The notes below the pieces were generated by a model. That model ran no database searches. It was not told the DNA's origin and was given only the letters and a program-made list of their open reading frames with translations. This document shows positions 1-6,304 of a DNA stretch of 6,329 nt, in pieces. The DNA is from Bacteriovoracaceae bacterium UBA4097 (lineage in GTDB: Bacteria > Bdellovibrionota > Bacteriovoracia > Bacteriovoracales > Bacteriovoracaceae). The translations under genes were made by a program, and so were the position numbers. The stretch lies in NCBI GenBank assembly GCA_002381765.1, contig DFXX01000017.1, forward strand, positions 1 through 6,329, read 5' to 3'. The stretch's first letter is position 1. Each line of letters starts with the position of its first letter.

Positions 1-2
1 GG

Positions 3-113
3 CCTGCTTCCTACTTTGATCGGCTACATCACGGCATGGGAACTATCACCGATGATCTCATCAGTGGCTTTTATGCGGGAATTTCTATCCTTTTAATACG
101 GCACTTTTTTTAA
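3..113 (+). CDS. pgpA: Phosphatidylglycerophosphatase A, C-terminal fragment (5' end outside the window)
   Basis: Reading from base 3 gives 36 residues before a TAA at 111-113. They include PASYFDRL, then HGMGTITDDLISGFYAG, then a hydrophobic end (ISILLIRHFF). PgpA-family proteins end the same way: a Pro-rich stretch, a short helix, a Gly-x-Gly...Asp-Asp...Ala/Ser-Gly motif and a final membrane segment. PgpA is an inner-membrane enzyme that removes the phosphate from phosphatidylglycerophosphate to make phosphatidylglycerol. The paired aspartates belong to the family's conserved acidic motif. The gene is cut by the window edge and I see no sign of damage in the visible part. In many deltaproteobacteria pgpA lies just upstream of cinA and recA, which supports the call. 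The other two frames end early or give no recognisable motif. The identification rests on a short tail, so it is good but not certain. Confidence 0.8.
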   Translation, partial: PASYFDRLHHGMGTITDDLISGFYAGISILLIRHFF

Positions 114-223
114 CTCTTCGCACCAATCCGCTAAATAATTCAATTTCTTAGCCGTACGTAAATTTTCCGTAAAAATTGCATGAAAGTCGTTGTCGAAAAC
201 GAAGTGCAGTGTTAGCTTGAATG

Positions 224-229
224 TATAAC
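224..229 (+). promoter_or_regulatory. Possible -10 element of the recA promoter
   Basis: TATAAC matches five of six bases of the sigma-70 -10 consensus and would place the transcript start near 236, about 40 bases before the recA ATG. No convincing -35 box lies 16-18 bases upstream. An alternative pair, TTGTCG at 190-195 with TAGCTT at 213-218 (17-base spacer), is weaker at the -10. No SOS-type box was found between 114 and 274 (no TTAC-N3-GTAA, GAAC-N4-GTTC or CTGT-N8-ACAG). A small inverted repeat, TCGTT/AACGA at 187-202, is the only dyad near the promoter. Confidence 0.25.
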
Positions 230-262
230 ACGCACCTTCATAACCAGTTTTTATTAGAGAGA

Positions 263-268
263 AGGAGA
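263..268 (+). promoter_or_regulatory. Ribosome binding site that fixes the recA start
   Basis: AGGAGA lies seven or so bases before the ATG at 275. The upstream in-frame ATG at 221 has no Shine-Dalgarno sequence and would add 18 residues foreign to RecA proteins. The site therefore decides the start in favour of 275. Confidence 0.85.
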
Positions 269-274
269 TCCCTC

Positions 275-1399
275 ATGTCTTTAAATCACCCGAGCACTAC
301 TGACTCAGCAAACAAGAAAAAAGCTCTCGATCTAGCTCTTGCTACGATTGAAAAGCAATTTGGTAAAGGTGCTATTATGCGCCTTGGTACAGATAAAGCT
401 GAAGAAAAAATTCCAGCAATCTCTACTGGTGCATTAGGTATCGATCTTGCCCTTGGCGTGGGTGGTATTCCTCAAGGTCGTATCATCGAAATCTATGGTC
501 CAGAATCATCTGGTAAGACAACTCTTACTCTTCATATCGCAGCAGAATGTCAGAAAGCTGGCGGAACGGTAGCATTCGTGGATGCTGAGCATGCTCTTGA
601 TACTGTTTATGCTGCTAAGCTTGGTCTAGATGTTCCTAATACTCTTATCTCTCAGCCAGACTCAGGAGAGCAGGCCCTAGAAATTACCGATATGCTTGTT
701 CGTTCAGGTGCGGTTAATCTTCTTATCGTTGACTCCGTAGCTGCTCTAACTCCAAAAGCTGAATTAGAAGGCGATATGGGAGATTCACACATGGGTCTTC
801 AAGCAAGACTTATGTCTCAGGCCCTACGTAAGTTAACTGGGTCAATTTCTCGCTCTAACTGTACTGTTATCTTTATTAACCAGCTTCGTATGAAGATTGG
901 TGTAATGTTTGGAAACCCAGAAACAACTACTGGTGGTAACGCTCTTAAGTTCTATGCTTCAGTTCGTATGGATATTCGTAGAATTGGTGCTATTAAAGAT
1001 GGTGAAACTGTTACTGGTAACCGCACTAAAATCAAGATCGTTAAGAACAAGGTTGCTCCTCCTTTCCGTGAAGTTGAATTCGACATCATGTATGGAGAAG
1101 GTATTTCTAAGACCGGTGACCTTCTAGATGTTGCTACCAATGAAGGCATCGTTGAGAAAGCTGGCTCTTGGTACTCTTATAACAACTCTAAGGTTGGTCA
1201 GGGTCGCGAAGCTTCCAAGGAATTCCTTAAGCAAAACCCAACTATCATGGCAGAGATTCGCGCTAAGGTTCTTGCTAAGCACGGCATCGGTAAGGCTACT
1301 GAGATTGCAGCAGCAACTGCTGCTCCTGAAGTCGATATGGCCACTGGTGAAATCAAGGAAGAGAAAGTTACTTCCAAGAGTTCTAAAAAAGTTCAGTAA
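275..1399 (+). CDS. recA: Recombinase RecA
   Basis: This 374-residue protein is full length for the family. RecA is the cytoplasmic ATP-dependent strand-exchange protein of homologous recombination and the co-protease that triggers LexA self-cleavage. Visible motifs, counted from the ATG at 275, are the N-terminal polymerisation helix (about 17-37), the Walker A loop GPESSGKT (75-82), the catalytic Glu105 in VDAEHA, the Walker B strand LLIVDS (149-154), and the DNA-binding L2 loop GNPETTTGGNALKFYA (213-228). All key residues are present. The start at 275 is chosen because of the AGGAGA site just before it. The C-terminal tail (about 350-374) is mixed in charge and ends in a Lys-rich stretch, unlike the strongly acidic tail of E. 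coli RecA. The gene follows pgpA, with its own likely promoter in the 161-base gap, and ends at a strong terminator before recX. Confidence 0.99.
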   Translation: MSLNHPSTTDSANKKKALDLALATIEKQFGKGAIMRLGTDKAEEKIPAISTGALGIDLALGVGGIPQGRIIEIYGPESSGKTTLTLHIAAECQKAGGTVAFVDAEHALDTVYAAKLGLDVPNTLISQPDSGEQALEITDMLVRSGAVNLLIVDSVAALTPKAELEGDMGDSHMGLQARLMSQALRKLTGSISRSNCTVIFINQLRMKIGVMFGNPETTTGGNALKFYASVRMDIRRIGAIKDGETVTGNRTKIKIVKNKVAPPFREVEFDIMYGEGISKTGDLLDVATNEGIVEKAGSWYSYNNSKVGQGREASKEFLKQNPTIMAEIRAKVLAKHGIGKATEIAAATAAPEVDMATGEIKEEKVTSKSSKKVQ

Positions 1400-1407
1400 T
1401 TCCTCCC

Positions 1408-1436
1408 AAAGGGGCACTTCGGTGCCCCTTTTTATT
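1408..1436 (+). terminator. Rho-independent terminator after recA
   Basis: A 10-base-pair stem (1408-1417 with 1422-1431) holds the very stable GGGGCAC/GTGCCCC pairing and a TTCG tetraloop closed by C-G, and runs into a five-T tract at 1429-1433. It starts nine bases after the recA stop and ends about a dozen bases before the recX start. It should cut most recA transcripts and leave recX to read-through. Confidence 0.93.
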
Positions 1437-1437
1437 T

Positions 1438-1451
1438 AAGGAATCATTTTG
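1438..1451 (+). promoter_or_regulatory. Ribosome binding site and TTG start of recX
   Basis: AAGGA at 1438-1442 is followed after six bases by TTG at 1449. An in-frame TAA at 1437-1439 rules out an upstream start, and the next in-frame Met would remove the first 63 residues, including the conserved RecX helix. TTG is therefore the only sensible start. Confidence 0.8.
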
Positions 1452-1928
1452 AGTCGCATCTATAACTACTGCATTCATCTTCTGGCCCGTCAGGATTACT
1501 CCGAGTTTAAGCTTCGGCAAAAGCTGCGCTCCAAGCCGCAAAACCTCCCCCATGAAATTGAGGAAGCTCTGGTTAAACTTAAGGCCAATGGTCTACTGAA
1601 GGAAGAGAATTACCGCCGTCTTTTTATCCGTAAATGGATGATGAAAGGTGAGTCTGAGCAAAAGATTCGCCAGCGAGGGGCCCAGGAGAAAATTGAATTT
1701 AGCTCTGAAGAATTCCGAGCGATTGAAATAGAGCTGGGTTTTACCGATGAAGAAAGTCTGGAAAAACTAGTGGAAAAGAAGCTTCGTTTTAAAGATATTC
1801 CCACCGATCCAAAAGAAAAATTTAAGCTTAGGGACAAAGTTTTAAGATATCTGATCTCTAAGGGACATAGTTATGAAGAGGCCAAGAGGTCTATCGATAA
1901 GTCCTTCAGTTCTTCTCATTCTTCTTGA
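1449..1928 (+). CDS. recX: Regulatory protein RecX
   Basis: This 159-residue cytoplasmic protein has the usual size and helical make-up of RecX, which binds RecA filaments and limits their growth and their ATPase and strand-exchange activity. Visible signatures are LLARQDYSEFKLRQKL near residues 11-26 (the family's 'LL-x-R-x-x-S-x-x-E/F-L-x-x-K-L' repeat start), the following I-x-x-A-L-x-x-L-x-x-N-G-L-L stretch (about 37-50) with a basic YRRLFIRKWMMKG segment, and a C-terminal K-V-L-R-Y-L-I-S-K-G-H-S-Y-E-E-A block typical of the last three-helix repeat. Its place directly after recA supports the call. It starts with TTG and sits behind a strong terminator, so the level of RecX is probably kept well below that of RecA. 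Its last 23 bases overlap the end of the opposing gene. Confidence 0.93.
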   Translation: MSRIYNYCIHLLARQDYSEFKLRQKLRSKPQNLPHEIEEALVKLKANGLLKEENYRRLFIRKWMMKGESEQKIRQRGAQEKIEFSSEEFRAIEIELGFTDEESLEKLVEKKLRFKDIPTDPKEKFKLRDKVLRYLISKGHSYEEAKRSIDKSFSSSHSS

Positions 1929-2655
1929 TCCATTTGGTGGCAGTCACTTCCTGCTCTATCAGGCCACCATCCTTTTTAGAATTAATCTTCTTCACTTTTA
2001 CCTTAACTTTCTGACAGACCAGGGTCTGATTGAGTTTCTGACCTTTAACTACTGAGGTGCAGATTCCTTCTTCGTTCAATTGAATTCTACCCAAACAGAG
2101 TTTACCTTCAAATTCCTCACAAGCAGGAAAAATGGGCCGGGATAAATTAGTTCCCACTACGGAATACATATTTTCGTTATACGGGGTAAATCGCTCCCAC
2201 ATTCCTACACTAGCGGCCTGATTACCCTGAAAAGTTATTGCCGTTTCTGGGGCTATAACTAAGAGCTTCATCAGCTCTTGAAAGCGCAGAGTCTGCTGAG
2301 TTGAATAACAAGCGGTATTATGAATAAAGAAAGATATTCCTCGATTCTGATTAATGGGTAGAATTCGCTCGATGATAAATTGGGCTGACTCGCCGGTACT
2401 CGACCAATGGCCAACGTATCCGAGTTTGATTTTTTTACCATCTAGGCTTCTGGGTATAGCTGAATCTAGATCATCATCAATGGATATGACCTTCTTCTCT
2501 TGGCACGCCTGGGAAGCGAGCCAGAGCTTACAGCCCGCTCGATAAAAAGGAATCTCTACCTTAGGCGAATTACCTGTTTCGCAAAGGCATAGATCATCCT
2601 GGGCCTGTGATGTAAAACTAAGAGTTATCAACATTATTGAAAATAGTAATTTCAT
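1906..2655 (-). CDS. Exported cysteine-rich protein of unknown function, possible diverged clan CD peptidase-like fold
   Basis: I do not recognise this 249-residue protein. The start is placed at 2655 because GGAAGGA lies seven bases upstream of that ATG and the next residues form a signal peptide (MKLLFSIMLITLSF, likely cut after SQA near residue 18). An upstream ATG at 2736 would add 27 residues that bury the signal. The mature part has nine cysteines (23, 25, 42, 51, 116, 179, 187, 199, 214), which suits a disulfide-bonded periplasmic or secreted protein. The middle alternates strands and helices: a strand ending in GYVGHWSSTG (His83), a helix, a strand ending in HNTACYS (Cys116), a helix, then a strand with FQGNQAAS. 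This resembles the His and Cys blocks of caspase/gingipain-type proteins, but the usual His-Gly is His-Trp. The C-terminal 35 residues are Lys-rich. It is convergent with recX and divergent from the next gene. The reading frame is sound; the function is open. Confidence 0.85.
   Translation of the reverse strand: MKLLFSIMLITLSFTSQAQDDLCLCETGNSPKVEIPFYRAGCKLWLASQACQEKKVISIDDDLDSAIPRSLDGKKIKLGYVGHWSSTGESAQFIIERILPINQNRGISFFIHNTACYSTQQTLRFQELMKLLVIAPETAITFQGNQAASVGMWERFTPYNENMYSVVGTNLSRPIFPACEEFEGKLCLGRIQLNEEGICTSVVKGQKLNQTLVCQKVKVKVKKINSKKDGGLIEQEVTATKWIKKNEKN
1935..1977 (+). terminator. Possible recX terminator inside the opposing gene
   Basis: TGGTGGC (1935-1941) pairs with GCCACCA (1963-1969) across a 21-base loop, with five Ts at 1973-1977. 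It begins six bases after the recX stop. The loop is long and a three-base gap separates the stem from the T tract, and the bases also encode the C-terminus of the minus-strand protein, so this is a candidate only. Confidence 0.35.
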
Positions 2656-2709
2656 GAATATATCCTTCCGTGAGGAATATAAACCTCCTGAAGGCCCCAG
2701 GGGGATGAG

Positions 2710-2715
2710 ATTGTA
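2710..2715 (-). promoter_or_regulatory. Possible -10 element for the minus-strand exported-protein gene
   Basis: On the minus strand the bases read TACAAT, five of six to the -10 consensus, about 55 bases before the ATG at 2655. A TGGACA upstream could act as -35 but the spacer is only about 14 bases. The leader that would result holds two Shine-Dalgarno-like runs, GGAGG and, nearer the start, GGAAGGA. Confidence 0.25.
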
Positions 2716-2838
2716 GAAAATACCAGGAGTGTCCATGTTTTAGACAGATGCCTTTCTGGCCAGTCACCCCTGCAGAGAAGGAAGTTTTTTTAAATCCAGA
2801 AATCATGGAGTTATCCCTTACTAAAACGGCACCCATCT

Positions 2839-2854
2839 TGCTTATTAATAAGCA
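2839..2854 (+). promoter_or_regulatory. 16-base perfect palindrome at the start codon of the membrane-anchored hypothetical gene
   Basis: TGCTTATTAATAAGCA is a perfect palindrome whose last base is the A of the ATG at 2854. It occupies the place where a Shine-Dalgarno sequence should be, and none is visible upstream. As RNA it could form a six-pair stem with a four-base loop; as DNA it could be a dimer binding site. Either role is inference. Confidence 0.4.
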
Positions 2855-3585
2855 TGAAAACAAACAAGAAGAAATTGATCATTTTATCGACGGCCATGGT
2901 TTTCACCTTAATTGGTTTATACAATGCCGTCGTCATAAACTCAGAATCGAAGATTTCCTCTGATGTAAAATTTGTAAAACGCCTGGATGAGTCTTATGGA
3001 ATCGTGAAAGAGGGCCGAAAGATTGCTACTTCATCGGATTGGCAGAAGCTTAAAATTGAAAATACTCCCTCAGCAAATGTGACGAAAGTCCCTCATCAAG
3101 TAATCTCGACTGTAAAACAACAAGAAGAAGCGATTAAGGAAGAAGCTCTTGATCTAAAACTAGTGGAAGTAATCAAAGCAGGAGTTCCCGCAGAGGAGTT
3201 TAGTGGGAGCTTGACCTCAAATAATGGCATTGTGGAAAGTCTTGATATTCAACTTCCCAATGAAAGTTTGAGCATTTCCTATTCAGAACTTACCGGAAAT
3301 GTCTTTGAGTACGAGCAAAATGGAGAGCCATGCAGTGGGATGCTCTATCAGGTTGATGAAAAATCTTATATCGTGACTCTCATCAATGGACCTCTTGAAG
3401 GAACTCGCCTCAGATTTTCAACAAACTCAAGTGCTGACCAGCAAGAGATGGATAAAATTTCTTTAAATGATAATCACCAGATTGAGGTCGGGAGCTTCGG
3501 AAGTCAGGGGTCTGAGGAAGTAAATCTAGATTCTGATTCTCAGAATCATGTTTCGGCCACGGACTTTCAAACTTTTAAGTTCTAA
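2854..3585 (+). CDS. Hypothetical protein with a single N-terminal membrane anchor
   Basis: I do not recognise this 243-residue protein. It opens with a Lys-rich segment (MKTNKKK) and one hydrophobic stretch (about 8-28) with no clear cleavage site, so it is probably an inner-membrane anchor with the rest in the periplasm. Residues about 85-110 are Glu/Lys-rich and likely helical. Residues about 118-190 look beta-rich, with alternating hydrophobic residues (ESLDIQL, SLSISY, GMLYQVD, SYIVTLI, TRLRFS) and the only cysteine at 160. The last 50 residues are rich in Ser, Asn, Gln and Asp and probably loose, ending in FQTFKF. The ATG at 2854 is the first possible start after an in-frame stop at 2791, but it lacks a Shine-Dalgarno sequence and abuts a palindrome. 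It reads in the same direction as alaS, 106 bases ahead of it. That the frame is a real gene is likely from its length and membrane-protein layout. Confidence 0.75.
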   Translation: MKTNKKKLIILSTAMVFTLIGLYNAVVINSESKISSDVKFVKRLDESYGIVKEGRKIATSSDWQKLKIENTPSANVTKVPHQVISTVKQQEEAIKEEALDLKLVEVIKAGVPAEEFSGSLTSNNGIVESLDIQLPNESLSISYSELTGNVFEYEQNGEPCSGMLYQVDEKSYIVTLINGPLEGTRLRFSTNSSADQQEMDKISLNDNHQIEVGSFGSQGSEEVNLDSDSQNHVSATDFQTFKF

Positions 3586-3650
3586 GCCTCTTTCGCCTCG
3601 CAAAACGCATGCTCCTACCCACCTTTATCTAGCTCCCTTTCTAGGCATAT

Positions 3651-3656
3651 GATAAT
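3651..3656 (+). promoter_or_regulatory. Possible -10 element of the alaS promoter
   Basis: GATAAT matches five of six bases of the -10 consensus, overlapping TATGAT at 3649-3654. The transcript would start near 3663 and leave a leader of about 29 bases. No good -35 box is seen 16-18 bases upstream, so alaS may instead be read from the preceding gene. I see no T-box leader and no strong terminator in 3586-3691. Confidence 0.3.
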
Positions 3657-3657
3657 C

Positions 3658-3685
3658 TTTCTGAGCATTTAAATTAACTCAGAGG
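3658..3685 (+). promoter_or_regulatory. Short inverted repeat covering the alaS ribosome binding site
   Basis: TCTGAG (3660-3665) pairs with CTCAGA (3678-3683), with two further T-G pairs possible outside. The 3' arm runs into the Shine-Dalgarno sequence AGAGGT (3681-3686), which sits five bases before the ATG. The stem is weak and the loop AT-rich, so a role in masking the site is only a guess. Confidence 0.25.
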
Positions 3686-3691
3686 TCTAGT

Positions 3692-6304
3692 ATGCGCGCG
3701 CAAGAAATCCGTAATGCTTTTTCAAACTATTTCGGCCGAAATGGTCACGACAAACACAAGTCATCGAGCTTAGTTCCTCATAATGATCCCACCCTCCTAT
3801 TTGCCAATGCAGGGATGAATCAGTTTAAAGACTTCTTTACCGGCAAGGCCAATCCGTCCAATCGTCGAGCTGTTACCATTCAAAAATGCGTAAGGGCCGG
3901 TGGAAAACATAATGATCTTGAAAACGTTGGCTTTACGGCCAGACACCATACTTTCTTTGAGATGATGGGTAACTTTTCCTTTGGAGATTATTTCAAGGAA
4001 GATGCAATAAGATTCGCTTGGGAATTTCTAACAGTAGAACTGAAACTTCCCAAAGAGAAACTTCTCATAACCGTTCACACCTCTGATGATGAGGCTCTTG
4101 AGATCTGGAATAAGAAGATCGGTGTTGAGAGAGAAAAAATCTTTAAGCTAGGAGATGCTTCCAACTTTTGGGAAATGGGTGATGTCGGTCCATGTGGCCC
4201 TTGCTCAGAAATCTTCTATGACCATGGTCCGGAGAGATCTACTGGAGTGCCGGAAGGGCATCAGGAGATCGATGATGAAGGCCGCTATGTAGAGATCTGG
4301 AATTTGGTTTTCATGCAATTTGAAAAATATCGTGAAGGTGATGAAATAAAGAGAAAACCTCTTCCTAAACCATCGGTTGATACAGGGTCAGGTTTGGAGA
4401 GAGTTGCTGCCTGCTTGCAAGGCAAATACTATAACTACGATACCGACGTCTTCATTCCAATTATGAAGAGCATCGCGAGCATTACCGGTAAAGACTACTA
4501 CACCGACAAATCGGAAGACGTGAAATCTTCCTTCCGAGTGGTTGCCGATCACATCCGCTCTTGTACTATGCTTATCACCGATGGAGTAATTCCTTCTAAT
4601 GATGGCCGAGGATATGTTTTACGACGAATCATTCGCCGGGCAGTTCGTCACCTCTCGCTTCTCGGCTTAAAGGATGTGAGCTTCTACAAACTAGTACCAG
4701 CGGTCTTTGAATCGTTAGGCGAAGAGTATCCAGACAATATGGCCAATGCTGCTCTGGCTGAGAAGCTCCTAAAACTAGAAGAAGAAAAGTTCAGAAAGAC
4801 ATTGGACACGGGTCTTGCTCTCATCAATGAAGAACTTACCAAAGTTAAAAAAGGAGAAAAATTCTCCGGAGAAGCTGCCTTTAAACTTTATGACACTTTC
4901 GGTTTCCCATTTGATTTAACCGAAGTGATCCTAAGAGAAAAGAATATCGAACTCGATGCTAAATCTTTTGAAGAGGCCATGGCCCGCCAGAAGGAACTTT
5001 CTAAAAAGGGATCGAAATTTAAAGTTCAGGAAGATAATCTCAAAGTCTTCTATGAAATCAAAGAGAAGCATGGTGAGACAAATTTCATTGGTTATGAAGA
5101 AGTGGTGGGAGAAGCCAAGCTTCTGGCCAAAGAAGAAATCGATGGTCTCTTCTACCTAGTCTTCGATAAGACTCCTTTCTACGGAGAAGGTGGAGGTCAA
5201 GTCGGTGATAAGGGCGAGATCTTTTCCAAAGAAGGTAAGCTCGGAAGTATTCAAGATACTCAGAAGCCGGTTGATGGACTCCATGTTCACATATCTCCTG
5301 ATGCCGACGCACTAACCGTAGGAGACTCTTACACGCTTAAAATCAATCATGAAGAGAGAGAACTAACTAAGCGCAACCACTCAGCGACTCACCTCTTGCA
5401 ATCAGCACTAATCAAAGTATTAGGAAATCATGTCAAGCAAGCAGGCTCGTCGGTAGGCCCAGATAGACTGCGGTTTGACTTCACTCATTCTGAAGCTTTA
5501 AGGCCAGAGGAAATTCAAAGAGTAGAAGATCTCGTCAATAGTGCAGTATCCACAAGCCTTCCTGTTAAGGCAGCACACATGTCAAAAGATGAGGCCACAA
5601 AACAAGGTGCCATGGCCCTGTTTGGAGAGAAGTATGGCGACCGCGTAAGAGTTCTCACTATGGGGAACTTCTCTTGTGAGCTTTGCGGTGGAACCCATGT
5701 TCAGAACACCAGCGAGATTGGACTGTTTAAAATAATCGTAGAAACCTCTCTTGCCTCAGGGGTGAGAAGAATTGAAGCCATCACTTCTACTAATGCTATC
5801 AGCTATCTGCTTCATCGCTCTCAGATCCTATCCGAGATGGAAAAAAATCTTTCAGTTAAAGAGGAAAGAGTTCTGGAAAAATTAAGTAATCTCCAGCTTG
5901 AATTGAGAGATAAGGCAAAGCAAATTGAAACGTTGAATGATCGTTTACAAAACTTTGAATCACAAAACTTATTCAATGATCAAAGAGCCATTAAAGCAGG
6001 TCTGAGCCTCACTATTGCGAAGGCCCCAAGTGCTGACCAGGGGAATATGAGAAAACTCTCTGATATCTATGTCGATAAGTATCCAAAAGGGGTTCTCTTC
6101 CTATATGCCGTTGAGGATGACAAGGTTTCCTTTATTCTCAAGACCAATAAACAGAATAAGGACATCAATTGTTCAGCCATCCTCAAAGATTGCATGACTG
6201 TAGTGAATGGCAGAGGTGGTGGTAAGCCGGATATGGCCCAGGGTTCAGGCGAAGCTAATCACACGAAAGAATTGATCGAAAAAGTTGAAGGGGCCTTAAA
6301 ATGA
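3692..6304 (+). CDS. alaS: Alanine--tRNA ligase
   Basis: This 870-residue protein is close to the E. coli AlaRS length (876). It is the cytoplasmic class II enzyme that joins alanine to tRNA-Ala and clears Ser/Gly mischarging. The catalytic core is intact: motif 1 region SSSLVPHNDPTLLF (24-37), motif 2 region RAGGKHNDLENVG and TARHHTFFEMMGNFSFGDYF (68-101), DVGPCGPCSEI (164-174) and motif 3 VDTGSGLERV (229-238). DHIRS (286-290) and the GRGYVLRRIIRRAVRH helix (305-320) begin the tRNA-recognition part. The editing domain keeps all four zinc ligands: His563 and His567 (HSATH), Cys665 and His669 (CGGTH). A coiled coil follows (about 712-757), then the C-Ala domain ending with GRGGGKPDMAQGSG (840-853). 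Start ATG 3692 is supported by AGAGGT. The stop overlaps the next gene's ATG. Confidence 0.99.
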   Translation: MRAQEIRNAFSNYFGRNGHDKHKSSSLVPHNDPTLLFANAGMNQFKDFFTGKANPSNRRAVTIQKCVRAGGKHNDLENVGFTARHHTFFEMMGNFSFGDYFKEDAIRFAWEFLTVELKLPKEKLLITVHTSDDEALEIWNKKIGVEREKIFKLGDASNFWEMGDVGPCGPCSEIFYDHGPERSTGVPEGHQEIDDEGRYVEIWNLVFMQFEKYREGDEIKRKPLPKPSVDTGSGLERVAACLQGKYYNYDTDVFIPIMKSIASITGKDYYTDKSEDVKSSFRVVADHIRSCTMLITDGVIPSNDGRGYVLRRIIRRAVRHLSLLGLKDVSFYKLVPAVFESLGEEYPDNMANAALAEKLLKLEEEKFRKTLDTGLALINEELTKVKKGEKFSGEAAFKLYDTFGFPFDLTEVILREKNIELDAKSFEEAMARQKELSKKGSKFKVQEDNLKVFYEIKEKHGETNFIGYEEVVGEAKLLAKEEIDGLFYLVFDKTPFYGEGGGQVGDKGEIFSKEGKLGSIQDTQKPVDGLHVHISPDADALTVGDSYTLKINHEERELTKRNHSATHLLQSALIKVLGNHVKQAGSSVGPDRLRFDFTHSEALRPEEIQRVEDLVNSAVSTSLPVKAAHMSKDEATKQGAMALFGEKYGDRVRVLTMGNFSCELCGGTHVQNTSEIGLFKIIVETSLASGVRRIEAITSTNAISYLLHRSQILSEMEKNLSVKEERVLEKLSNLQLELRDKAKQIETLNDRLQNFESQNLFNDQRAIKAGLSLTIAKAPSADQGNMRKLSDIYVDKYPKGVLFLYAVEDDKVSFILKTNKQNKDINCSAILKDCMTVVNGRGGGKPDMAQGSGEANHTKELIEKVEGALK
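6288..6293 (+). promoter_or_regulatory. Ribosome binding site for the gene after alaS
   Basis: AAGGGG within the last alaS codons lies seven bases before the ATG at 6301. It supports a real start there. Confidence 0.6.

Noticed and set aside
221..274. Longer recA start at 221 (18 extra residues)
   Set aside because: No ribosome binding site precedes it, the added residues are unlike RecA proteins, a likely -10 box lies inside it, and AGGAGA marks the ATG at 275.
952..1417. Open frames opposite to and overlapping recA (72, 65, 97 and 103 residues)
   Set aside because: They lie within the certain recA frame in other frames, lack ribosome binding sites and show no domain pattern.
1610..2055. 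Short open frames overlapping recX and the start of the convergent region
   Set aside because: They are shadows of recX and of the minus-strand gene, with no start signal of their own.
2656..2736. Longer start for the minus-strand gene at 2736
   Set aside because: It would place 27 non-hydrophobic residues ahead of a clear signal peptide; GGAAGGA supports the start at 2655.
2756..2763. CTGGCCAG palindrome in the divergent region
   Set aside because: Eight bases only, does not extend, and is expected by chance.
2618..2963. Short open frames in the divergent intergenic region
   Set aside because: They run across the real gene starts, the promoter candidate and the palindrome; composition is not protein-like and there is no good ribosome binding site.
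3629..3690. Three CTAG tetramers in the alaS leader
   Set aside because: CTAG is also common in the coding parts of this window, so the cluster is not special.
4956..5312. Two short open frames within alaS
   Set aside because: alaS is continuous and fully conserved through this stretch.
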